A stretch of DNA of 64,000 nucleotides from Aquimarina spinulae (GTDB taxonomy: Bacteria > Bacteroidota > Bacteroidia > Flavobacteriales > Flavobacteriaceae), in the NCBI RefSeq assembly GCF_943373825.1, contig NZ_CALSBP010000003.1:558001-622000 (forward strand), read 5' to 3'. This document shows, piece by piece, positions 47,303 to 56,146 of this stretch. Below the pieces are notes generated by a model. It was not told where the DNA came from. It ran no database searches and worked only from the letters and a program-made list of their open reading frames with translations. Position 1 is the stretch's first letter; the number at the start of each line of letters is the position of its first letter. The position numbers and the translations under genes were made by a program.

Positions 47303-48520
47303 TCACTTGAGCTTGGTTTCATATTCGCCTAAAATGTTATAAATTTTATCTAAGGTCGGTCGAACTTCTTCATCAAAATCTGTGTCGGTGTTTATTAAAA
47401 CTATTTTACCGATCAAGCTTTCAGGATTAAAATACATATACGCCATAACACCTGGGTCATAACCATTATAACCAATTCCCCTTTTCGAATAATCCATAAA
47501 AATACCTGTGTTTGCGTCAACTCCTTCTGGAAGCTGACTTTTAATCAATTGCTTTTTAAAAATCTCATTATAACTTTCTTTTGATAATAAACTTCCGTTT
47601 CCTGAATAGCCCTTTATTAACTCAGACAAATATTTTCCCAAATCGGTGCTTGATGTAATTAGTCCACTTGCAGGAAACCCCACCGTTGTATAATCCGCCA
47701 TAATTTGTTCGTTAGTTGCATATAATGTCGAACGGTTCTTTGATTCGATATATTTAGCAGTCCAGCTTGATGAGTTCATTTGTAAAGGTTCAAGAATGTA
47801 TTTTGTAGTAAATGTTTGATAAGGAATTCCAGTTGCCGATTCAATTACAAGTGCGCATAGGTTTGACCCAACATTTGAATAATCAAATTTTGCAGACGGT
47901 TTGTTTACGGAATAACTTTTGCCATTGTTCAGGGCGCCTTTTTCGGTCAATAAACTTTTTAAAAAATCGGCAAGTGATATTTTGGTTTTAGGCTCATTGA
48001 AATAATCTGGTATTCCTGTGCCTTTTTTATGGTCTTTATTAATAAGTATGTAATCGCTTTCCCAAAAACTATCTGAATCGGTTATTGAGGACGTGTGGAT
48101 GGCCAATTGTCTTATTGTAATAAGTGTCTCTGGAAAGTTTGGGTTTGATACTTTAAATGGAAGATATTTATTTATGGGTTCATCAAGATTAAGTTTGCCC
48201 ATTTCTTGGGCTTTAAACAATGAAAGCCCAATCAAGGTCTTTGAAATTGAGGCAATGGGTTGAACAGTTTGGATCGAATATGGTTTTTGGGTTGTGGAGT
48301 CTGCCAAACCAAATCCTTCATTATAGAGAATCCCAGTAGAATTCACCATTGCGACAGAAAATCCAACTATTTTTCCTTTCTCATTGATTTTGCTAATATG
48401 AGCAGTCAATGTATCTTTAATTTCCGAATAGTCCTTTGTGTTCTTTTTCTTAGAGTTGTTTTTTTGTCCGCAAGCAACTACCAAAATGAAAATTGAGAGG
48501 ACTAGGATTATTTTATTCAT
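47303..48520 (-). CDS. C5: beta-lactamase-family serine hydrolase lipoprotein
   Basis: 405 residues from ATG 48520, which gives a good lipoprotein signal (ILVVACGQKNN); 28 extra residues from 48604 would come from the site. Class C/DD-peptidase-like fold: S91-I-S-K94 (SxxK nucleophile), Tyr-x-Asn-type YSNVGSNLCAL, and a late GYNGYDPGVMAYMYF in the KTG position without an obvious KTG. Probably an esterase or peptidase in the periplasm. C6 carries another member of this fold. Confidence 0.82.
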   Translation of the reverse strand: MNKIILVLSIFILVVACGQKNNSKKKNTKDYSEIKDTLTAHISKINEKGKIVGFSVAMVNSTGILYNEGFGLADSTTQKPYSIQTVQPIASISKTLIGLSLFKAQEMGKLNLDEPINKYLPFKVSNPNFPETLITIRQLAIHTSSITDSDSFWESDYILINKDHKKGTGIPDYFNEPKTKISLADFLKSLLTEKGALNNGKSYSVNKPSAKFDYSNVGSNLCALVIESATGIPYQTFTTKYILEPLQMNSSSWTAKYIESKNRSTLYATNEQIMADYTTVGFPASGLITSSTDLGKYLSELIKGYSGNGSLLSKESYNEIFKKQLIKSQLPEGVDANTGIFMDYSKRGIGYNGYDPGVMAYMYFNPESLIGKIVLINTDTDFDEEVRPTLDKIYNILGEYETKLK

Positions 48521-48547
48521 TAAACTTTGTTTTTTTAGCTTGTTGGT

Positions 48548-48737
48548 AACGTATCGGCTATGGTTAGTACGGGAATTAAAAGTAGTGAACTTTCGATTAA
48601 GCACTTAGCCAAAACTTTTTATTTTTTGTTTTTAACTTATCAATCTTAAAAGCCAAATTAAAAAATTTGGCGGTTTTTAAAAATAAGCACGAACCTTTCG
48701 GTTTAACCTTTATTAACTATGTTTTATACACCGTGTT
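48548..48737 (-). repeat. attC-like site S6 (family C, unusual right end)
   Basis: 190 bp from TGGTAACG to GTTACAG. The left arm is family C (CGGCTATGGTTAGTACGGG), but the right end CTATGTTTTATACACCGTGTTAC is shared with S12, not with its family. Confidence 0.75.
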
Positions 48738-48778
48738 ACAGCCAGTATTTATTTTAATTCATTGTTATCGTTTAATTT

Positions 48779-49993
48779 CTAATTCAAGAGTAAAGCAACA
48801 TTCCATAAATCAAAATCACCACTATAATATTGAAGTGAATTACCACAGTGAACAATTATAGTTTCTTTATGCGGGATAATATAAATATTCTGTCCAAGAT
48901 TTCCGTTTGCATAAAAATGGAAAGTACCGTCTTTATTTGCATGACCCCACCATTGATAATTATAATAAATTCTTTTGTCGCTTCTTCCAAACCATCTTGG
49001 ATAAACATCTCGAGGAATTGATTTGTTTTCTAGAGTAGACTCCTGGACCCAATCTTTTGATATAATTTGATTACCATACCAATTTCCTTCATTGAGCATA
49101 AGCTGACCAAAACGTGCATAATCAATCGCCCGAGCAATCAAACGACTTGGCATATATTCAAAATTAGATTCTTCGCTATCTATAGAAAAGAGTGCATCAT
49201 ACTCCATTATTTTTGACCACAATTTCTGCTCTAGATAATTAGATACAGTTAAATTAGTAGCTCTTTCAAGAATCAATCCCAGATAGCTTGTATTGTAATT
49301 AGAATATTGAAAGTCTTTTCCTGATTCAGATGAAATTTCTACATTTTCAAGTAGCAGCTTTCGAACATTAGGGTGGTAATATCCAACTGCTTCATCATGC
49401 CAAGGAGAATGAATATTAGTGGATGGTATGAGGCTTGTATTGTATTCAAGCCCTGAACGCATTTCAAGTAAATCTTTGATGGATATTTTTTTAAAGCGTT
49501 GATCACGCTCCAAAAGTTCAGGAACATAATTTGTTATTGGCTCTTCTATACTTTTGATTAGACCATCATCAATAGCAGCACCAATTAAAAACGATATAAA
49601 CGACTTTGCCATAGATTGAGAATGAAAATAGGAATCCCTACTAAAACCATTAAAGTATTTCTCATAAATGATTGTATCTTTTTTTATAACAATTAGTGCA
49701 GTAGTTTGAGACTCAATAGCCCACTCTTCAAAGCTATTAAATCCAGTTTTAGTTACCAGCTCCCCAAATAGTGACTCAACATATTTCTCTTTAGGATTAG
49801 AAACGAATGTATTGGTATTTTTTGCTCCCTGAATCTCATGATTTTTAAAGTTCTTATAATCATGAACATCCGCTACATTCATTGTTATAAGTCGATAAAC
49901 ATAGGTAGGTGTATATTGAATAGAAAGAAGTACTAAGAGGAATAGAACAAATGAAAGTATTGTAAGAAATATAATTTTTAGTTTTTTTCTCAT
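48779..49993 (-). CDS. C6: membrane-anchored beta-lactamase-family serine hydrolase
   Basis: 404 residues. An N-terminal membrane helix (residues 5-25) leads to a periplasmic domain with S127-M-A-K130 (SxxK) and YSNYNTSYLGLILERATN (YxN), and YQWWGHANKDGTFHFYANGNLGQ in the third motif region. Class C beta-lactamase-like fold, likely an esterase or peptidase. Different in sequence from C5, so not a recent duplicate. Confidence 0.82.
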   Translation of the reverse strand: MRKKLKIIFLTILSFVLFLLVLLSIQYTPTYVYRLITMNVADVHDYKNFKNHEIQGAKNTNTFVSNPKEKYVESLFGELVTKTGFNSFEEWAIESQTTALIVIKKDTIIYEKYFNGFSRDSYFHSQSMAKSFISFLIGAAIDDGLIKSIEEPITNYVPELLERDQRFKKISIKDLLEMRSGLEYNTSLIPSTNIHSPWHDEAVGYYHPNVRKLLLENVEISSESGKDFQYSNYNTSYLGLILERATNLTVSNYLEQKLWSKIMEYDALFSIDSEESNFEYMPSRLIARAIDYARFGQLMLNEGNWYGNQIISKDWVQESTLENKSIPRDVYPRWFGRSDKRIYYNYQWWGHANKDGTFHFYANGNLGQNIYIIPHKETIIVHCGNSLQYYSGDFDLWNVALLLN

Positions 49994-50037
49994 TTAATGT
50001 TTTTGACTATTTGTAAAGTGTTTCGATTATTGGCTGT

Positions 50038-50124
50038 AACGTGTTTGTGTATGGTTAGTTGCGTGGTTAAGCAACTAATTTAGTAAACAAATACTTGCCA
50101 GAGAAATTAATTATACACGTTGTT
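50038..50124 (-). repeat. attC-like site S7 (family A)
   Basis: 87 bp from CTGTAACGTG to GTTAGCA. Arms GTGTTTGTGTATGGTTAG and TTAATTATACACG; short, without a long apical hairpin. Confidence 0.8.
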
Positions 50125-50132
50125 AGCATTAG

Positions 50133-50798
50133 TTATTTGTTTTTGATAAGCAATGGGTATACTTCTCCAGAGTCGTGTTCATCAATTAAGAACATAAAAT
50201 TATTCATATAATTTAGGGATTCAAATTCATTATTTGAATTAAGTTTTGATAGAACATCGTGAATTGCAATCATTCCCTCGAATTTATGTAACTCAATCAG
50301 TTCATTAGAACCCTCAATATCTTCTATATCATCAACTTCAGAATAATTATCAGTGTATTTTTCTGGCAGATTAGAATGGTCCAAAGCCTCAAGACTATCA
50401 AAGAAGTTTAATTTTATTCCAGGGCAAGAGTAAAACTCTGTTGTGAAATCATAGTCAAATCCCATATCAAACTTGTCCGTTTGTGCTTGATAATCTTTCC
50501 ATTCCCCAATTCCGTATGCGGTTGCTTCTACATTTTTCTGAAAGAAATAATCATATTCAAAAAGAATTGCAAATAACTGCTCTTCTTTTTTAATCCCTTG
50601 GTTAGGGTTTGTCCACCATTCCTTTAAATTTTCAAGAATTTCATTTTCTAAATTCTGTTTGTAGTTTTCAAAATCGAATTCACTTAAATTCTTAAAAATG
50701 TTTTTCAGATAACTATCTAGGTTTGAAATAGAATTAAGAATAGACAAACAAGACTCTTTTCTTTTTGTCAGATTCTTTCTTATTAATTCATTGGTCAT
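50133..50798 (-). CDS. C7: acidic cytoplasmic protein of unknown function
   Basis: 221 residues, no signal peptide or membrane helix. Acidic and aromatic (FDMGFDYDFTTEFYSCPGIKLNFFDSLEALDHS). The size and composition remind one of immunity proteins of polymorphic toxins, but no family was identified. Start is 21 bp from the S8 core, stop 11 bp from the S7 core. Confidence 0.55.
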   Translation of the reverse strand: MTNELIRKNLTKRKESCLSILNSISNLDSYLKNIFKNLSEFDFENYKQNLENEILENLKEWWTNPNQGIKKEEQLFAILFEYDYFFQKNVEATAYGIGEWKDYQAQTDKFDMGFDYDFTTEFYSCPGIKLNFFDSLEALDHSNLPEKYTDNYSEVDDIEDIEGSNELIELHKFEGMIAIHDVLSKLNSNNEFESLNYMNNFMFLIDEHDSGEVYPLLIKNK

Positions 50799-50819
50799 AG
50801 TTTTGGGTTAATTAATGCT

Positions 50820-50941
50820 AACGGTTAGTATAAGAATAGTAGCGGATTTTACACACTAACTTTTCGGTTAAACTCAGACTTTTTTTAGATTTACTTACTT
50901 TCAATTTAACGATTAAACCGCTATTATTTTTATACATTGTT
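50820..50941 (-). repeat. attC-like site S8 (family E)
   Basis: 122 bp from GCTAACGG to GTTACCA, with GTAGCGGATTTTACACACTAAC like S4. Confidence 0.75.
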
Positions 50942-51007
50942 ACCAAACGTGAGTATAATTATTATCCGATTTATTTGTTTCATGATTTATCAACTCTTAG
51001 TGCCTGT

Positions 51008-51298
51008 TTAGTTAGCTATTTTTAACCATACGGTATGTGTACCATGTTCTATAATTTTCTTTTTCGAAGAACCATCTTTGTTCATCATGTAGATATTCGG
51101 TTTTCCATCTACTTTACTCATAAATATCAGTTTAGAATCGTCTAGGGCCCCATGATGGATACCAGTCTTCAACAGTGTTATGGGTCAACCGTTTTTGATT
51201 AGACCCATCTATAGATTTCATATTTTCCGTCCATATCAACATAAAAGCGATTTGCATGCCATTAGGTGAAACCGCAGGGCTTCATTATTTGGTCCTGG
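51008..51298 (-). pseudogene. C8: broken 3' part of a second TolB-like gene
   Basis: The minus-strand frame ends KDGSSKKKIIEHGTHTVWLKIAN and aligns with the end of the intact neighbour at 51299 (KDGSSVKKILSHGRKATFLR), but has frameshifts and a stop further upstream. It is a decayed paralogue copy lying in the 356-bp stretch before S8. Confidence 0.7.
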
Positions 51299-52186
51299 CT
51301 AACGCAGAAATGTCGCTTTTCTACCATGAGAGAGAATCTTTTTTACTGAAGAACCATCCTTATTCATAATATAAATATGTGATTTTTTATCCTTGTTGGT
51401 TGATGAAAAAATTATTTTAGAACCATCAGGGGACCAGGATGGGTGCCAATTACCAACATTATTAAATGTTAATCGTTTTTGATTAGAACCATCAATATTC
51501 ATCACATAAATTTCAAAATTTCCATCTCTATTAGACATAAAAACGATTTGCTTACCATCAGTAGAAACTTCAGGATGCCATTCTTCAGCTTCATTATCTG
51601 TCAAATGGATAATGTTGGTGCCATCAATATCTGCTATGCTTATCTCACCTTTTTTATCTTTGTAATCCGAAGTAAATACTATTCTTCCATCTGGAGTAAA
51701 ATAAGGGTTACTGCCTTTCAGTGATTCTATTTGAGTTCTTTCGCTACCATCTTGATTCATAATCCAAATTTCTGCCTGCCAAACGTCTTCCGAATCTTTA
51801 TATTCTCTTGCAAAAGCAATTTTTTTTCCATCGGGAGTCCATTCAGGTGCACTATCCCATTTGTTTTTTGCATGAGTTAATCGTTTGCTATTCGTACCAT
51901 CACTGTTCATTGTATGAATAGACCAAGTCTTTCCGTCATCATGATATACTCGAAAAGCAAATGTTTTTCCATTAGGAGACAACGCTAAGTAATCACCCTT
52001 CGTATTTATACTTTTAATATTTGATTTACCTTCTTTATCGATTGAATAAATTTTTGCTACTCCCTTTGAAGTATAGGCAATTGCATGGGACGATGATTTA
52101 GATTTGTCATTTTCCTTATTTTCTTGAGCAAAGATTGTGTTTAGCGATAAAACACATGTCAATATTAATAACTTTGTAGCTTTCAT
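51299..52186 (-). CDS. C8: secreted TolB/PD40 beta-propeller protein
   Basis: 295 residues with a signal peptide (cleavage after NTIFAQ). Five or six PD40-type repeats (SPNGKTFAFRVYHDDG, TPDGKKIAFAREYKD, TPDGRIVFTSDYKDK, STDGKQIVFMSNRDGNFEIYVMNIDGSNQKRLT, SPDGSKIIFSSTNKDKKSHIYIMNKDG), giving a beta-propeller. Probably binds a protein or glycan; no catalytic site visible. Remains of a second copy flank it on both sides. Confidence 0.8.
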   Translation of the reverse strand: MKATKLLILTCVLSLNTIFAQENKENDKSKSSSHAIAYTSKGVAKIYSIDKEGKSNIKSINTKGDYLALSPNGKTFAFRVYHDDGKTWSIHTMNSDGTNSKRLTHAKNKWDSAPEWTPDGKKIAFAREYKDSEDVWQAEIWIMNQDGSERTQIESLKGSNPYFTPDGRIVFTSDYKDKKGEISIADIDGTNIIHLTDNEAEEWHPEVSTDGKQIVFMSNRDGNFEIYVMNIDGSNQKRLTFNNVGNWHPSWSPDGSKIIFSSTNKDKKSHIYIMNKDGSSVKKILSHGRKATFLR

Positions 52187-52262
52187 GTTTTTTTCCTTTA
52201 TTTATAAATGTGTTGATTTCTCATTGATTTAATTAAGAAAGCAAATGTACTTCTTGAGAGAA

Positions 52263-53054
52263 TTACAAGTCTTGTAAAATCTTGCTATTCCTTTTATAAT
52301 TACCAGGAGTTACTCCAACGTATTTTTTGAAACTATGCGTAAAATGACTTTGGTCATAAAACCCTGATTCAAGTGCAATTTCTACCAAAGGAACATCTGT
52401 ATAAAAAAGCTTTTTTGAGTTTTCTATTCTAATGGTAGTTAGATATTCCAAAGGTGTTAAACCAATGTTCTTTTTAAAGCTTTTTTGTAGTTTAAATTTA
52501 TTCACTTTAAACTTTTGTTGTAGTATTTCTAAAGTGATTGATTGATTATAATTTAGAAACAAGTAATTAAGGATATCGTCAAAAGGTTCGTTAGCATTTT
52601 TTTGAGAATATGATTGCTCATCGTCATTCAAAGTATCCAAAAAAAGGTTTTCAATGATTTTAAAAATTGATGCTTCGTTTATGTAGAACCCACTGTTACA
52701 GTAGGATAGAAAATAGGGAAAGCTTGCCAGGTGAGAATAATCGGCATTTATTTTTTTTGAAATACTTTTGATTACATCATCGCTTATATAAAGAGCCTTA
52801 TAAGTCCAAGGATTGTTTTTATTACCCCAGTTTTTATGAATTGAATAAGGTGGGATTAATTGTATTGCATTCTTACTGACCAAAAAACCTGAATTGTCAA
52901 ATGCAATGTTTTCGCTTCCGTATTCTATATGAGCCAGACTCCAAGATTGATGAAAATGCGAAGGAAAATTTTTATCGATGAACATGGCAGACTTTAGCTC
53001 AATACCGTCAAGCATTGATAGTTTTATTGTCTTTACTTTGTTTATTTCTATCAT
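52263..53054 (-). CDS. C8: AraC-family regulator
   Basis: 263 residues. N-terminal cupin-like sensor (SHFHQSWSLAHIEYGSENIAF, PPYSIHKNWG) followed by two AraC helix-turn-helix motifs (KVNKFKLQKSFKKNIGLTPLEYL, SGFYDQSHFTHSFKKYVGVTPGNYKR). It probably controls the TolB-like gene 77 bp downstream. One of two DNA-binding regulators carried by the array. Confidence 0.88.
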   Translation of the reverse strand: MIEINKVKTIKLSMLDGIELKSAMFIDKNFPSHFHQSWSLAHIEYGSENIAFDNSGFLVSKNAIQLIPPYSIHKNWGNKNNPWTYKALYISDDVIKSISKKINADYSHLASFPYFLSYCNSGFYINEASIFKIIENLFLDTLNDDEQSYSQKNANEPFDDILNYLFLNYNQSITLEILQQKFKVNKFKLQKSFKKNIGLTPLEYLTTIRIENSKKLFYTDVPLVEIALESGFYDQSHFTHSFKKYVGVTPGNYKRNSKILQDL

Positions 53055-53150
53055 TTATATTTGCAATTAGGTACTTGTTTTTTTTGAGCAAAGGAAGTAT
53101 TTAGCGATACGATTGTCAATATTAATAATTTTAATAGTTCTTGAATTTGG
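53055..53150 (-). pseudogene. C8: remnant of the 5' end of a TolB-like gene
   Basis: On the minus strand, the frame KLLILTIVSLNTSFAQKK matches the signal peptide of the intact gene (KLLILTCVLSLNTIFAQEN), but the ATG is lost and the frame stops after a few residues. It sits upstream of the AraC gene. Confidence 0.6.
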
Positions 53151-53174
53151 ACTTCTTTTTTTAATATGTTTGGT

Positions 53175-53298
53175 AGCGGTTGGGCTATGGTTTCGTTGTG
53201 GAATTGTCCGCTAGGACCATTCCGCGAGAACCAAGCCATTATTTAAAGATAGGAATTTTCCGTAGAAAATTCCGCCACAATGAATTATAGCCATTGTT
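53175..53298 (-). repeat. attC-like site S9 (family F)
   Basis: 124 bp from GGTAGCGG (core AAC changed to AGC) to GTTACCT. Apex GGAATTTTC-cgta-GAAAATTCC. The C9 gene's coding frame runs into it and ends at 53239. Confidence 0.75.
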
Positions 53299-53919
53299 AC
53301 CTGCTTTTCTTTCTTTTAATTCCTTGTCAAGCCACAATTCATACCAATTTAAAAAAGTCACACGCCCTTCTGTGTCAAAATATGGGTTAGGATAAATCCC
53401 TTGATCATTACATCGGTCATCAACCCACATATTCCCGTATTCTTTCCCGTTTACCACTAGATTCAATGAAACTCCACACCCAAAATTTGAAACTCTTAAA
53501 ATTCCATTGGTCCATTTATTTTGAAAATATTCTTTATCCTTTTTCCTAAAATATTCGTCCTCATTTTCACTAGTTACTTCTCCAAAATCTAGATTCCAAT
53601 GTTGGGTATGAGGAAATGGCTTAGATAAGTCATTCAAATGATCTGCATTTTTATAATCTAGGTCAGCATAAATTCCGTTTTCAATCGGCTCTAATCCGAA
53701 ATATGGTCCCGCACCGCCATTTCCAATTTGTTTAATAAATTCTCTATATCCAGTTGGTAGAGTAATTTTATGCTCTTTCTCAAAGTTAGTTAGTTCTCTT
53801 TCAGATTTTATTTTATTCAGCTTGTATTTATGTTTTTCAGCGCCAAATGCGTGCAAACTTCTATCCAGCTTTTTCAATCGGTCGAGTTTCTCTTTAATTT
53901 GGTTTAATTGATCTGTCAT
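53239..53919 (-). CDS. C9: SMI1/KNR4-family protein
   Basis: 226 residues from ATG 53919; the longer frame to 54033 comes from S10. Coiled N-terminus, then SMI1/KNR4 features: ELTNFEKEHKITLPTGYREFIKQIGNGGAGPYFGLEPI and GILRVSNFGCGVSLNLVVNGKEYGNMWVDDR. Proteins of this family often serve as immunity to contact toxins. The last about 20 residues (after KERKAG) are encoded by site S9 itself, across the recombination core, so the C-terminus depends on the neighbour site. Confidence 0.82.
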   Translation of the reverse strand: MTDQLNQIKEKLDRLKKLDRSLHAFGAEKHKYKLNKIKSERELTNFEKEHKITLPTGYREFIKQIGNGGAGPYFGLEPIENGIYADLDYKNADHLNDLSKPFPHTQHWNLDFGEVTSENEDEYFRKKDKEYFQNKWTNGILRVSNFGCGVSLNLVVNGKEYGNMWVDDRCNDQGIYPNPYFDTEGRVTFLNWYELWLDKELKERKAGNNGYNSLWRNFLRKIPIFK

Positions 53920-53942
53920 TTGCGCTTTGTCGAATTGCTGGT

Positions 53943-54068
53943 AACGTGTTTGTGTATGGTTAGTTGCGTAAGCAACTAAGATAGCAAAAGGGGACGGAAC
54001 TGAGGAATATTCGGAGAATATTCCGATTAGCACATACGATACTCAAGCAATTAATTATACACGTTGTT
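53943..54068 (-). repeat. attC-like site S10 (family A)
   Basis: 126 bp from TGGTAACGTG to GTTGTCACAC. Arms GTTTGTGTATGGTTAG and TTATACACG; apex GGAATATTC-gga-GAATATTCC. Confidence 0.8.
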
Positions 54069-54079
54069 GTCACACGTTT

Positions 54080-55054
54080 TTATTCATCAGGTAATAAATC
54101 AGATGTAAATCCGCTGTCTTTTCCCCATTCTTTAATTTGTTTCATTTTCTTTGTTTCCAAGAATTCTCTTGTCCAAGGATTAAATGAATAAACATTGAAC
54201 TTGTAAGTTATTCTCGAACGACCTTCTTTTTTAATTTCGTCTATTTGGTCTATTAATTCGGTAATATGATATTTAAACTGTCCATCATAAAAAGTTGCTT
54301 TATTAAACCTTTCCCATTTTAAAAATTCGGAAACATTTTCTCCTTTCAATCCGTGTTTTTTTGCAACTGAAATAGCTTTCGTTTTGTCAATTTCAAAAGT
54401 TCTGTTTTTTGAGTTTAGTTTTTCAAATCCGTTGTTGTTAAATCTATCGTGACTCGGAATGTAGTTGCCTTTTTCGTCAAGACTAATTCCAATCATTTCG
54501 CTTTGCCAATCCGAGTTCTTAAGTCTGACTTGATATCTAAAAAGAAATTCAGTAGGTTTTCTTTTCATAGATTCTGTCCAACTACCTACATAACCATCTT
54601 TATCATAAGCGTAACAGTTAAAATCAAAACGTACTTGGTTATCAAAAAACTCTTGACCATAATTAGAAATAATCAAGCTGTCAGCCGTTTTTTTCATTCC
54701 TTCAAGTATTTCGTGATGTGGAAATAGTTTTTTGTTAACTTCACAAATTGCATTGTCATAATCTCGAGTGAATAATAACTGTTTATTGAAGTTATACTCT
54801 TTCCAAATTCCGATTCTCTTTCCGCTTTTTTTTGTCCAACCTTCTGTATTTAATCTTGTAGTATCTTTTATAAAATGTACACTTCTCCAAACAGAATCCT
54901 TGTTTTTGAAGCTTTCTTCATAAATGTGATAAACAGAATTTCTAATAATTTCAATTTCTGACGAATCTGTGGAAATGTTTTCACGACTAAACTGTCCAAA
55001 GACAGATAGTCCTGAAATGAGAGTGAAAAATGTAAGCAGAAATTTAATGTTCAT
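54080..55054 (-). CDS. C10: secreted protein of unknown function
   Basis: 324 residues with a signal peptide (cleavage after LSVFGQ). MORN/antitoxin-like words (TKKSGKRIGIWKEYNFNKQLLFTRDYDNAIC) suggest a MORN-type repeat at residues 75-105; the rest is not recognised. Start 23 bp from S11 core, stop 12 bp from the S10 core. Confidence 0.55.
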   Translation of the reverse strand: MNIKFLLTFFTLISGLSVFGQFSRENISTDSSEIEIIRNSVYHIYEESFKNKDSVWRSVHFIKDTTRLNTEGWTKKSGKRIGIWKEYNFNKQLLFTRDYDNAICEVNKKLFPHHEILEGMKKTADSLIISNYGQEFFDNQVRFDFNCYAYDKDGYVGSWTESMKRKPTEFLFRYQVRLKNSDWQSEMIGISLDEKGNYIPSHDRFNNNGFEKLNSKNRTFEIDKTKAISVAKKHGLKGENVSEFLKWERFNKATFYDGQFKYHITELIDQIDEIKKEGRSRITYKFNVYSFNPWTREFLETKKMKQIKEWGKDSGFTSDLLPDE

Positions 55055-55077
55055 CGGGTTTTTCTCAAATGTGTGGC

Positions 55078-55243
55078 AACAATATATATGTGTCGTAGCA
55101 GGGCAAAATGTTACCTAGCTTTTCGGTTTTTCTGAGCATTGATTGCTAACTTTTCTTTTTCTTTTAGCAAACATTGCACCATCATAAATATACAAGAACC
55201 ATTCGATTTATCACTTAGCTGCTATGAATACATATATATTGTT
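55078..55243 (-). repeat. attC-like site S11 (family B)
   Basis: 166 bp from TGGCAACA to GTTGTAGCAC. Arms AATATATATGTGTCGTAGCA and TGCTATGAATACATATATATTG pair with bulges. Confidence 0.85.
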
Positions 55244-55258
55244 GTAGCACGTTTTTAT

Positions 55259-55543
55259 TTACGTAACACTAAAAATATTTATCAATCCTCCAATCGTTAT
55301 TAAAAAGAACATTGTCAAGTAACTTCGTTTGTTGGATGTTTTTCCGGACATTAATTTTATTCCAAAGTATAGATTTATAATACTTAAAATAACATTTGAA
55401 AATATGACCCAATTCGGATACATAAATGCAAAAAGTATATCTGTATAATGATATTTGTAATAGAGTTCAATCATTTGATATATCCAGACAACAGATAATA
55501 TTATTTGAATTAAGCCTAAAACATTATTAATTTTCCTTTTCAT
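55259..55543 (-). CDS. C11: small membrane protein
   Basis: 94 residues with three hydrophobic helices (LGLIQIILSVVWIYQMIELYY, FAFMYPNWVIFSNVILSIINLYF, YLTMFFLITIGGLINIFSV). No family recognised. It overlaps the upstream C11 gene by 17 bp, so the two are coupled and move together. Confidence 0.55.
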   Translation of the reverse strand: MKRKINNVLGLIQIILSVVWIYQMIELYYKYHYTDILFAFMYPNWVIFSNVILSIINLYFGIKLMSGKTSNKRSYLTMFFLITIGGLINIFSVT

Positions 55544-55967
55544 TTTTAGAAATCAATTCATAATAGTTTAGTAAGTCATTAATCATTGTCGCCTCAATTC
55601 CGCTACAATAACTGTGTTGATAGTCAACAGAATTGAATAATGAACCTATTCTGATATATTCACTAGAAGTACAACCTCCATAATTTTCTTTCCCGATTTT
55701 TGTTTTCAGATAGTTTTTAAGTGAGTCCATTTTAATTTTTGAAACTAAATGGCTTTTTCCTGTTCTTTTTGATTTTAATAAGAATCCATTGTTTTTAACA
55801 GTAACATTAAAATGTTCTTCACTTCCTCCAAAACATCCCCAATTCTGAATTTCAATATCAAAGTCCGACATAGCAAAAACTTTCTCCAAAGTTTCTGGAT
55901 TGTTTTTTATTCTTGGTTTACAAGAATAAATCAGTCCAATTATTAATATCAAAATGAGTTTTTTCAT
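55527..55967 (-). CDS. C11: lipoprotein of unknown function
   Basis: 146 residues from ATG 55967, which gives a lipoprotein signal (LIIGLIYSCKP); 33 codons upstream are site sequence. The body has 'FDIEIQNWGCFGGSEEHFNVTVKNNGF' and an NYGGCTSSEYIR block. Start is 9 bp from the S12 core. Confidence 0.6.
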   Translation of the reverse strand: MKKLILILIIGLIYSCKPRIKNNPETLEKVFAMSDFDIEIQNWGCFGGSEEHFNVTVKNNGFLLKSKRTGKSHLVSKIKMDSLKNYLKTKIGKENYGGCTSSEYIRIGSLFNSVDYQHSYCSGIEATMINDLLNYYELISKNEKEN

Positions 55968-55976
55968 ATGTGCTAC

Positions 55977-56138
55977 AACGTTAAAAATATGTGTCGTAGC
56001 TGTGCAAAATGTTACCTTACTTTTTAATTTTTCTGCGCATTGGTTGCTAACTTTTCCTTTCTGCAAGCATTGCGCCTTATCAAAAATACAACAACCATTT
56101 GATTGATCACTTAGCTGCTATGTTTTATACACCGTGTT
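55977..56138 (-). repeat. attC-like site S12 (family B, unusual right end)
   Basis: 162 bp from CTACAACG to GTTACCT. Family B on the left; the right end TATGTTTTATACACCGTGTTAC is the same as S6. Confidence 0.8.
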
Positions 56139-56146
56139 ACCTACAG

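Noticed and set aside
51289..51305. GGCTAACG as an extra attC core between the TolB pseudogene and the intact gene
   Set aside because: No palindromic site or partner GTT end lies next to it; it is the stop region of the TolB-like gene.
53051..53239. A 62-residue minus-strand frame as a gene
   Set aside because: Its first half is site S9 and its second half is the dead signal peptide of a TolB-like copy; listed as a pseudogene remnant.
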